Made by a program: the position numbers and the translations under genes. Source: Spirochaetales bacterium (GTDB taxonomy: Bacteria > Spirochaetota > Spirochaetia > DAHUYW01). From it: a stretch of DNA of 49,859 bases. Location of the stretch: NCBI GenBank assembly GCA_027306915.1, contig DAHUYW010000030.1, positions 1-49,859 of the forward strand, given 5' to 3'. Below the pieces are notes generated by a model. That model worked only from the letters and a program-made list of their open reading frames with translations, searched no databases and was not told where the DNA came from. Positions 43,091 through 49,859 of the stretch are shown here, piece by piece (position 1 is the stretch's first letter; the number at the start of each line of letters is the position of its first letter).

Positions 43091-45153
43091 CCGAGCAGTC
43101 CGCCTGGGGCCGCCGCGGGCGCCGAGCGCAGGAGCTCAATCGCGTTCGCCGCCAGCGTATCCGCGAGCGTCGCGTCGCTCGCGACCCTCGAGCATTGTTC
43201 GGCGAGCTGCCCTTCGGTGTCGGCGAGAAGAACGTGCACGCCGTTACGGACCGGTATTCCCTCGACTCCGAGATGGGTCGATACGACCGGCCTGCAGTGA
43301 GCAAACGCCTCGAACACTTTGATTCGAGTGCCGCCTCCTGCGCGCAGGGGCACCACGACGCCGTCTGAAGCCTCATACCATTCAGCCATGCTGCGAACCG
43401 GGCCCACGAGCTGCACGCCGGGGACGCGCGCAGCCAGCCGTTCGATGTGCCGGTCTGCTCCCGCACCGATAATGCGAAAGACGATCTCTCTGGCTGAAGC
43501 GCAGCGCAGTCGGGGCATCACGCGCTCGCAGAAGAACTTTACCGCGTCCCGATTCGGGTAGTAGGCCATCGACCCAACAAAAAGAAAAGTGAAGCTTCCG
43601 CGTTGCGGACGGCGCACCGCCAACGCGGCGAAGGGCAGAACGGTATTGGAAATGACGACTGCGTTCTCGATCCCGTGCAGCCGCCTGAGTCTCTCCTTGT
43701 CAAGCTCGGAGCATACAAAGACCCGTGCGAACCGCGTCAGGGTGCTCCGCTCCGCCTCCGCATACGCTCGCGCGTCAGCCGCCGTTTTCGCAGAGCTCAG
43801 CAGCTCACCATTGCTCCGCTGCAGGTTCGCGATTCGCCTTCGTGTATGCGACTCGAGGTCGTCGAGGTCGAGCTCGAGCCGGGCCTGCGGTTTCACTCGA
43901 TGAAGATAGAGACCAAGAGAAGCCATGTAGAGGCGGAAAACGTGTATGACTGCATAGTCCTCCGTGCCGGCCATAGCGCGGAGGATCCTTCGCAACCGCC
44001 CCGTCAGCGGATACCAGTCAGCGGGCGCGCGGGTAAGGCGCCTCAAGAGCTGCGGGGCGATCCGTGCGCACAGGATTCGGAGTGCGAGCGAGATATCCGA
44101 GAGCGGCCCCCGAGGATACTGCGATAGGTTTCGCCACGGGCCGCGACGATCCCGATCTCGAAGTCGAGAAGCTCCCCGCACAGAGGAGCGGAGACTCGCC
44201 TCGGCGACAAGAAGATCCACCTCGTACCTCGAAGCGAGTTCGCAGAGCAGGCGGTGAGCCCGCATGCGGCGCCCTTCGCCTGTGGGTCGAGGCATGACCG
44301 GAGAGATGAAGAGGAGCTTCGGGAAGCGCTCCGGAAGGAAGCGCCGGGCCAGGAGCGCGTAGGTCGTATCGGCTGTGCGAACGTATTCCTCGGTCAGCAA
44401 GCTGCCGCTGAACTCCGAGAAGTCCCGCCGGTGATCCGACCACCAGAGGTGGCTCCACAGGTGCATGCTGACCACCCCGGAGGTATCGGTGTCACAGCCC
44501 TCGAGGAGCGTTCGAATGCCTTCCCGCGTCCACATGTGTTTGTAGAAGGTACGTGACGGTTCGATGTGGATCAGCCGTGGGTGCCGTTCGCTTAAGCGTT
44601 GGGGCAACAGCGTCGAATGGTTGCTCCAGGAGCCGTCGAACGAGCCCGCCATCTCGTCGAGCCACATCCGTCCGAACTCGGAACCCTCCTCGGACATGAT
44701 GAACGCGTTGCAGAGGGATCGCGATGGCCTTCCGGTCGCTTCCGGGATGATCTCGTCCTCCCGCCCGAGGACGAACGAGTGGTCAAACAGCTCCTGTGGT
44801 ATTGGGTTGATGAAAAGAGTGTCGATGTCCGCATACACACCGCCGGAGGCAAGGATCCTCTCGAGCCGTATGAAGTCCGAGTGGTGGGCGTATGCGTATC
44901 GCTTGACTCCCCGGTCTCGATAGGCGAAGCGGGACACAACCGAGCTCAGATCGACCCTTACCAGTTGCAGGTGCCCTTTGATGAGGTTCCAGTACCGACC
45001 GTAGGGCTCATAGTGATAATAGAGGGTGATGGATTCCGGCCGGTTCACAACACGACAGGATTCCAGGCACAGGTAGTACGCCAGATGAAACGGCTCGGTC
45101 TGCGGCGACAGCCCAAAGACAAAATGGAATCGGTTCGGTATTCGCCGGCTCAT
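43087..45153 (-). CDS. Bifunctional glycosyltransferase: GT32-like domain fused to GT4 domain
   Basis: A 688-residue fusion. The N-terminal domain (about 1-280) is a DXD sugar-binding glycosyltransferase like GT32, with RRIPNRFHFVFG, HHSDFIRLERILASGGVYAD and the YADIDTLF metal motif. The C-terminal domain (about 300-688) is GT-B/GT4, with FISPVMPRPTGEGRRMRAH at its start, FLFVGSMAYYPNRDAV, then GGTRIKVFEAFAHCRPVVST with the family's conserved Glu. Two successive sugar additions by one chain is the natural reading. ATG 45153 overlaps the upstream stop (45150-45153), so the longer frame from 45294 is not the real start. Confidence 0.88.
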   Translation of the reverse strand: MSRRIPNRFHFVFGLSPQTEPFHLAYYLCLESCRVVNRPESITLYYHYEPYGRYWNLIKGHLQLVRVDLSSVVSRFAYRDRGVKRYAYAHHSDFIRLERILASGGVYADIDTLFINPIPQELFDHSFVLGREDEIIPEATGRPSRSLCNAFIMSEEGSEFGRMWLDEMAGSFDGSWSNHSTLLPQRLSERHPRLIHIEPSRTFYKHMWTREGIRTLLEGCDTDTSGVVSMHLWSHLWWSDHRRDFSEFSGSLLTEEYVRTADTTYALLARRFLPERFPKLLFISPVMPRPTGEGRRMRAHRLLCELASRYEVDLLVAEASLRSSVRGASRLRDRDRRGPWRNLSQYPRGPLSDISLALRILCARIAPQLLRRLTRAPADWYPLTGRLRRILRAMAGTEDYAVIHVFRLYMASLGLYLHRVKPQARLELDLDDLESHTRRRIANLQRSNGELLSSAKTAADARAYAEAERSTLTRFARVFVCSELDKERLRRLHGIENAVVISNTVLPFAALAVRRPQRGSFTFLFVGSMAYYPNRDAVKFFCERVMPRLRCASAREIVFRIIGAGADRHIERLAARVPGVQLVGPVRSMAEWYEASDGVVVPLRAGGGTRIKVFEAFAHCRPVVSTHLGVEGIPVRNGVHVLLADTEGQLAEQCSRVASDATLADTLAANAIELLRSAPAAAPGGLLG

Positions 45154-46184
45154 CTGAATCCCCTTCGGCGCAGCGTCCAGCGGGCTGCGGCAAACTTCAA
45201 TGCGACCGCGGCAAGCATCCCGCGAGCGCGTCCGGTCGGACAGTCTCTCACGTAAAGCCCTTCGTTCCAGGCAGCCCCAGGGATCCTGCTCCATGCGATC
45301 TTCGGTCGCAGCCGGTATTTCACGAATCCATCCGTGTTGAATCCATCCGTATCTGCGAGCTGACCGGATCTCCTCGCAAGCTTCGCCACGTCACGGCCTC
45401 CGTTGAAGAGGTCGAACCCGTGCGAGTCCCATCCCGGGTAAAAGCGATATCCGGGAACCTTGTCGGGATCGGGATTCCGCAGTTCCCCGGCGAGGTTGCG
45501 CACCCAGCTGTTCGCCCAGTAGTGAACTGCCCAGGTGCCTTCGGCTATTAACCGACTCCGTAGGTGTTCGGCGCGGCTTCCTCCCCGTTGGAGGAGCGAG
45601 AGCTGCGGCGCATGGTTCGCGAACGGGTAGGCGACCCGGGAATCCATGACGCTGAAGTTACGGCCCGCGTAAGCTCGGGCGACATGGGTGAACAGGTAGG
45701 GACCGGTGGAGGTAAGGACCTCTTGGTGAAAGGTGATTGCGGCCGCTTTCCGGGCGACCTCGCTCGCCACGGCGTCGAGGAGACCGTGTCCTTGCACCGA
45801 CGCAAGAAAAGCGTTCCCGATGATCTGCCGCCCCCCTCCGCTTCGCGCATGCTCGAACGGCTCGCGGCAAGCGACAAGCTCATGCCCGTCGAGCAGCGCG
45901 GACAGCGGCCGAAGGCATTCCAGATCGAGGTCGGCGTAGATTCCGCCGCATCCGTGCAGGATCAGATATCGTGCGAGATCGGCTCGCTGAATGTTGAAGG
46001 ACAGCCCCGCATAGGTGGCTCCCAGATGGGGATATCGATCCCTCACGTAGGTGTCAATTTCGCGATCAGTCCACAGTCGATACTCCCAGTCAGGATTGCG
46101 TTCGACCCACGACCGAGCGAATCCTTTCCACTCGCGGGGCACCTCCGCGCTCTTCCATATCTGATGGACGACGTGTGGGATCAT
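45150..46184 (-). CDS. GT32-family glycosyltransferase (OCH1/capsular-type)
   Basis: A 344-residue protein with IPHVVHQIWKSAEVP at the N-terminus, the standard opening of GT32 enzymes (I-P-x-x-x-H-Q-x-W). The ADLARYLILHGCGGIYADLD segment contains the DXD metal site. The first 200 residues form the catalytic domain; the remainder has no clear domain. Related enzymes add hexoses or hexosamines to capsule, LPS or glycoprotein chains. It is paralogous in fold to the N-terminal half of the neighbouring fusion protein. ATGA overlaps connect it to both neighbours (45150-45153, 46181-46184). Confidence 0.9.
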   Translation of the reverse strand: MIPHVVHQIWKSAEVPREWKGFARSWVERNPDWEYRLWTDREIDTYVRDRYPHLGATYAGLSFNIQRADLARYLILHGCGGIYADLDLECLRPLSALLDGHELVACREPFEHARSGGGRQIIGNAFLASVQGHGLLDAVASEVARKAAAITFHQEVLTSTGPYLFTHVARAYAGRNFSVMDSRVAYPFANHAPQLSLLQRGGSRAEHLRSRLIAEGTWAVHYWANSWVRNLAGELRNPDPDKVPGYRFYPGWDSHGFDLFNGGRDVAKLARRSGQLADTDGFNTDGFVKYRLRPKIAWSRIPGAAWNEGLYVRDCPTGRARGMLAAVALKFAAARWTLRRRGFR

Positions 46185-47311
46185 GCCGATACAAAGTCCA
46201 CGAGCTTTCGCGAGATTGTGGCTTCATCGAAGCGCCTGCGCACGGATTCAGCGAGGAGGGCGCCGCGCGTTCGAGCCTCTTCCTGGTTTTCGAAGACACG
46301 GCGCATGAGCTGCGAAGCATGCTTCCTATCGGGCTCCGCCCAGTGCTGGTCGGAGGAGTAGGAGGCGCGCCCCCTCGAGTCCTCCACGGGGACGATCCGA
46401 TAGCCGACGAGGTAGGATAGGTCGCTTGCCAGGTAGTCGAGCTGACCGCCGTATCCGGTTGCCACCACCGGCTTGCCGAAGGCGGCTGCATCATAGGCGC
46501 CAATACCCCATCCCTCCGAGCGACTGAGTGAGAGATAGCAATCCCCGCGTGCATGCAGGGAGAGCATCGCGCGGGCGGAGAGCTCGTCGGTGACGAGGCG
46601 AATAGGCGGCGCGGCGCGGCGCTTCCTCACGATTCTTCGCACGAACGCCCGGGAGGTGCGGTAGAAAGGCCCGAAGCTCCTCCTCGTGAAGTCCCGGCAC
46701 GTGGTCTTGATGAGGAGGCAAACCGGATCTTCCTTTGAAAACGCGTCCAGGTAGCTTTCGATAGTGGCCCATAGGGCCTTGCGTGCAGTCCAGGTCGCGA
46801 TTGTATAGAAGGTAAAGGCGCCGTCAGCTTCGTCCCTACGGCACTGGAAGCCGGCGGCCGTGTCTGTCGTCGGAATATGCGCGATGACTGCCATCCGCGT
46901 CGAGACGCCGTGCCGGCGAAACACCTCGCTGTTCCACGTGCACGGCACCATAAGCCCATCGACGCCGTTCAGGATCGGAATCCAATGGCGGGGAGGACGG
47001 TCGGTCTCCCACACGGTGCAGCCGATTATCTTCTTGCCTGGCTCTCGTGCCTTCCATAATGGATAGTACTCCGGCACCGTATGGACGATGACGGTGTCGT
47101 ATTCGATCTTTCGGTTGCAGTAGGGTCGAAGCCACGCCTCGCCTGCGCTGCATCGCTCGTACGGCTGGTAGCCCATGTTCCAGCCTCGGCCGGGAATCAT
47201 AGGGGTCCAGGTCAACGGTACGCCGCTCTTCACGAGCCCATGCAGATAGCGCCGTGCCGCCTCACCGTATCCGCTTGCCTCATGGAGCGACACATATCGG
47301 ATTCCCGTCAT
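46181..47311 (-). CDS. GT4-like glycosyltransferase
   Basis: A 376-residue GT-B-type glycosyltransferase. The N-domain opens with YVSLHEASGYGEAARRYLHG and includes VWETDRPPRHW. The C-domain has FYTIATWTARKAL, then LSLSRSEGWGIGAYDAAAFG and KPVVATGYGGQLDYL, the E-x7-D/E nucleotide-sugar region. It starts 3 bases after the ABC transporter stop, implying one transcript. It likely transfers a hexose to the same glycan as its neighbours; specificity is unknown. Confidence 0.87.
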   Translation of the reverse strand: MTGIRYVSLHEASGYGEAARRYLHGLVKSGVPLTWTPMIPGRGWNMGYQPYERCSAGEAWLRPYCNRKIEYDTVIVHTVPEYYPLWKAREPGKKIIGCTVWETDRPPRHWIPILNGVDGLMVPCTWNSEVFRRHGVSTRMAVIAHIPTTDTAAGFQCRRDEADGAFTFYTIATWTARKALWATIESYLDAFSKEDPVCLLIKTTCRDFTRRSFGPFYRTSRAFVRRIVRKRRAAPPIRLVTDELSARAMLSLHARGDCYLSLSRSEGWGIGAYDAAAFGKPVVATGYGGQLDYLASDLSYLVGYRIVPVEDSRGRASYSSDQHWAEPDRKHASQLMRRVFENQEEARTRGALLAESVRRRFDEATISRKLVDFVSA

Positions 47312-47314
47312 CCC

Positions 47315-49045
47315 CTACACCGCCACCGACGAACGGAATGGATCGAGATCCAGCCTCGAGTCAGCCGCTTCGAGCATCTCGGCGTCGTGCGATACGAGCA
47401 GCACCGTGCACGGCGGTTTCATCGAGCGGAGTCTTCCGGCGATCTCTAGGGCGGAGGAACGGTCGAGGTTGGCAAAGGGCTCATCGAGCACCAAGAGGCT
47501 GGGCCGCCGCAGGAAGGCCCGTGCGATGGAAATGCGCTGTTTTTGGCCGGTCGACAATCCGTCGCCGTTCTCCTCGATTACGTATTCCAAGGATGCCGGC
47601 AGCTCCCGCACGACCTCCAAGAGCCCCACATCGTCGATCGCTCGCCAGAGATCGTCATCGCTGCACTCCCTGCGAAGGCCGTAGATCAGATTCTCGCGGA
47701 TCGAACCGTAGACGAGGTAGGGCTGGGATCCGACGAAGGCCACCGAATCCGCGTGACAGTTCACGTAGTCCGCGGCGGGCATGTCCCCGATAAGCACCTC
47801 GCCGCTTCTGGGTTCAAGAGCCCCGAGGACAATGCTGAGCAGCGTGCTCTTCCCGCTGCCGTTCGGGCCGACAATCGCCAGCTGACATCCCGGATCGACT
47901 GAATGCGAGACGCCGGAAAACACGTGTGGCCCGCCGGCCTCCCATGCGAAGGCAAGATCACGAATCTCAATTGCCGGCGGCACGAGGGCTTTCGCCGGCT
48001 CGACTGACCGAGTCGCAGCCCGTTCGGTCGAGGAGGTCGAGGCATAGGACAGGGCCTGCTTGAGCTGGCGGCGGGACAGCGAAGAGATCAAGCTCACGAG
48101 CTTATCGAGTTGATGGCGGTGGGAGAAGAGTCCGCCCACGAGATTCGATCCGTTCGCTACCATCTGCTCGAAGCGAAAGAAGAGGTAAAGGAACGCAACG
48201 AGGGGTGCGGCCGGCGTGTGAAAAACGGTCAGACCCGTAAGGACAATCGTTGCGATGAGAAAGATGCCGAATACCGGCATGACGGCTCCGCCGAGATTCC
48301 CAAAGAAATAGGCCCGCACACTGTGACGGTAGTACGAGGCCACCGAGCCGAGGTAGGCCTTGAGCTCCCGCCTTTCCATCCTGAGAACTCTGATGAGCAG
48401 CCAGTTCCCCGCGATGCGAACCTTCGAGCGCTCGAGCCGCTCCTGGGCCGCGGGAACTTCAGCGGACACCCGGTTGGTCACGCGGTTCAACAGGAGCACA
48501 CCGCACACCATGGCTGCCAGTCCCCCCATCCCGACGACCGTCGCGTGAGGAGCGAGGAAGAACATCATCACGCTCATTGCAAGGGCCTTCATCAAAAAAG
48601 AAGAGAGCTGGGTGAAATGGAATATGAAGCTCGTCGCCTTTGGGAATATCTCGGCAGTGAGGTGGTTGGCCTCCGAAAGGGACACGTGTGCGGGCCTGAC
48701 GGGCTGGAGCATCAGATAACCCAGCACGGTCCGCATCCTCGCGTGGGCCTCCTCGGTAAGCGTTATTTTTGATTGATAGACGACGATCTGGAAGCCCGCC
48801 TGGAGCACCGCGACCAGAAGAAATGCTCCCCACACGAAGGTCGAGGAAAGCCTCGCCGCGTTCAGGGGCAGCCAGGATGGTACCTGGGAGACATCGACGA
48901 GCCCAACGGAATACAGGAATGCGATGAGGAGGATCGCAATGCAGTATTCAACGCCCGCGAGGAGAAGCGCGAAGAGCTGTCCGATGGCAAAGAGCCCGAG
49001 ACACCGTTCGCCGAGAAAGCCACCGAGCGCGCGGAATCGCGTCAA
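47315..49045 (-). CDS. ABC exporter half-transporter (membrane and ATPase domains fused)
   Basis: About 576 residues: an N-terminal membrane domain with about six helices, then an ATPase domain. Walker A is GPNGSGKST, the Q-loop is FVGSQPYL, the signature is LSTGQKQR, Walker B is LLVLDEP, and the switch His lies in LLVSHDAE. A homodimer should export a substrate; beside four glycosyltransferases, flipping a lipid-linked glycan as PglK does is a fair inference, though a peptide or lipid cargo is possible. TTG 49045 is preferred: GGAGGAG precedes it at 5 bases, while the upstream ATG at 49090 has no ribosome site and precedes a likely -10 element. Confidence 0.87.
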   Translation of the reverse strand: MTRFRALGGFLGERCLGLFAIGQLFALLLAGVEYCIAILLIAFLYSVGLVDVSQVPSWLPLNAARLSSTFVWGAFLLVAVLQAGFQIVVYQSKITLTEEAHARMRTVLGYLMLQPVRPAHVSLSEANHLTAEIFPKATSFIFHFTQLSSFLMKALAMSVMMFFLAPHATVVGMGGLAAMVCGVLLLNRVTNRVSAEVPAAQERLERSKVRIAGNWLLIRVLRMERRELKAYLGSVASYYRHSVRAYFFGNLGGAVMPVFGIFLIATIVLTGLTVFHTPAAPLVAFLYLFFRFEQMVANGSNLVGGLFSHRHQLDKLVSLISSLSRRQLKQALSYASTSSTERAATRSVEPAKALVPPAIEIRDLAFAWEAGGPHVFSGVSHSVDPGCQLAIVGPNGSGKSTLLSIVLGALEPRSGEVLIGDMPAADYVNCHADSVAFVGSQPYLVYGSIRENLIYGLRRECSDDDLWRAIDDVGLLEVVRELPASLEYVIEENGDGLSTGQKQRISIARAFLRRPSLLVLDEPFANLDRSSALEIAGRLRSMKPPCTVLLVSHDAEMLEAADSRLDLDPFRSSVAV

Positions 49046-49078
49046 CGCATCTCCTCCCCGAGCCGCATTCGCGTCGAT

Positions 49079-49107
49079 ACTATACCACATAGGTGACTGT
49101 TTTTGTC
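49079..49107 (-). promoter_or_regulatory. Promoter of the second glycan operon
   Basis: On the minus strand TATAGT (49084-49079) with ATGACA or TGACAA about 18-19 bases upstream. Transcription would start near 49072, inside the extended open frame, which is why TTG 49045 is taken as the ABC gene start. Confidence 0.4.
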
Positions 49108-49163
49108 ATGTGTCTGTGCTCGACGTTTGCGCTCCGTCCAATCCGGAGCAGGGAAAGGAGGCG

Positions 49164-49859
49164 CTAGGGCGAGGTGGTTGCCGGGAGCACGACCGAGAAG
49201 CCGACGTCGCTGGAAGAATCGACAGCCTGGACCGCGTAGTAGTAGGTGGTCCCGGGGCTCAGTACAGTGTCGGTGTACGAGGTTGTGGTCGACGGCTCAA
49301 GAGCGATCAGTTTCACCGGCGAAGTGTTAGGCGGATCCGGCCACGCACGACTGGTATAGCGATAGAGATCGTAGCCTACCGGCGTCCCGTATGAAGGCAC
49401 TTTCCAGGATAGGGAGACCGTGTTTGCCGTCACTGAGGTCACAGCCAGTCCGGTGGGAGCGCCGATGCTGGTGCTACTCGTCACCCCCGACGCCGGCGGT
49501 GACGGCTGGCTCGGGCCCGCCGAGTCGGAGGCCGTGACTTCAAAGTAGTAGATGCCGAAGGGTCCATTGATGGTCGTGCTCGGCGATAGTCCTGAGGCGG
49601 TGTAGGAAGTGCTCGTCGCAGCAGCGAGCTTGCTATACGGCCCGGTCGGCGCAGTCGCACAGTAGATCGTGTAGCTTGTTGCTGCACCGTCGGCCTGCCA
49701 AGATAGGGTCAAAGTAGAGCTTGTCGGACTTTCGATTGAGGGCGGGGCGGGGCTTGGCAAGACGAGGGGGGCTTCAGTCGTATGAGCTGAGGTGGGCCCA
49801 AAGACAAGGTCGTAGAACTGGCAACTCGAGAGAAGCATGCTGGCTGCAAGCGCAACAAC
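49164..49859 (-). CDS. Fibronectin type III-repeat lipoprotein, 5' end beyond the window
   Basis: Partial gene: the frame is open to the window edge and codes VVALAASMLLSSCQF there. This is the end of a lipoprotein signal peptide with lipobox LSSC. The ATG at 49838 is inside that signal, so the true start lies outside. The mature chain, about 220 residues, has two fibronectin type III domains (about 28-117 and 125-222), each with the S-W/T-x-x-Y core and a TSYTxxxLSPxTTYYY-like end. It is Ser/Thr/Pro-rich, fitting a surface-exposed adhesion or carbohydrate-associated lipoprotein. The Ser/Thr content also makes it a conceivable target of the downstream glycosyltransferases, but nothing proves that. 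Confidence 0.85.
   Translation of the reverse strand, partial: VVALAASMLLSSCQFYDLVFGPTSAHTTEAPLVLPSPAPPSIESPTSSTLTLSWQADGAATSYTIYCATAPTGPYSKLAAATSTSYTASGLSPSTTINGPFGIYYFEVTASDSAGPSQPSPPASGVTSSTSIGAPTGLAVTSVTANTVSLSWKVPSYGTPVGYDLYRYTSRAWPDPPNTSPVKLIALEPSTTTSYTDTVLSPGTTYYYAVQAVDSSSDVGFSVVLPATTSP

Overview
The window looks like chromosomal DNA from a Gram-negative, GC-rich bacterium: it has a lipobox-type lipoprotein, a TolC-like secreted protein and Wzx/Wzy polysaccharide genes. Housekeeping genes include a long B12-dependent ribonucleotide reductase whose mature start resembles spirochaete versions, PEP carboxylase, class 1B PyrK/PyrD, Nth and a MoCo hydroxylase next to carbamate kinase. A Spirochaetota relative is my best guess, but only at low to moderate confidence. 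I see no phage, insertion sequence or CRISPR. No database search was possible; family calls rest on motifs visible in the translations.

Region 1 (11-17010) is an exopolysaccharide locus. Twelve minus-strand genes run from 14565 down to 11, several joined by ATGA stop/start overlaps: a degenerate GGDEF-like protein, a PilZ protein, an initiating sugar transferase with the same degenerate GGDEF-like domain fused to it, a Wlb/Wbp-like trio (oxidoreductase, acyltransferase, aminotransferase), a Wzz/BY-kinase-like protein with a broken P-loop, an AlgD-like GDP-mannose dehydrogenase, a heparinase II/III-type lyase, a Wzy-like polymerase, a Wzx-like flippase and a GT4 glycosyltransferase. Beside it lie a half-length TolC-like protein and a CsgD/VpsT-like regulator. 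Four products (PilZ, two RxxD-bearing GGDEF-like domains, and the VpsT-like regulator) carry features of c-di-GMP receptors. This is the most interesting system in the window: an exopolysaccharide pathway apparently wired to c-di-GMP at transcription and at the glycan-initiating enzyme.

Region 2 (17397-26315) holds a three-subunit molybdenum hydroxylase operon (Mo, FAD, 2Fe-2S, in the order of E. coli XdhABC), a convergent carbamate kinase, a P2-type cation ATPase and a CbpA-type DnaJ protein. Region 3 (26468-41436) is housekeeping: PEP carboxylase, NrdJ, two poorly known proteins, an Hpt-REC-REC-GGDEF diguanylate cyclase, PyrK-PyrD, endonuclease III, an MFS exporter and a rhodanese-type sulfurtransferase.

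Region 4 (41649-49859) starts with tRNA-Pro(TGG) and tRNA-Arg(TCT), directly followed by a minus-strand glycan operon: an ABC exporter, a GT4, a GT32, a GT32-GT4 fusion and a GT2, coupled by 4-base overlaps. A fibronectin type III lipoprotein cut by the window edge lies upstream of it. Start sites were chosen from Shine-Dalgarno spacing, overlaps and promoter positions.
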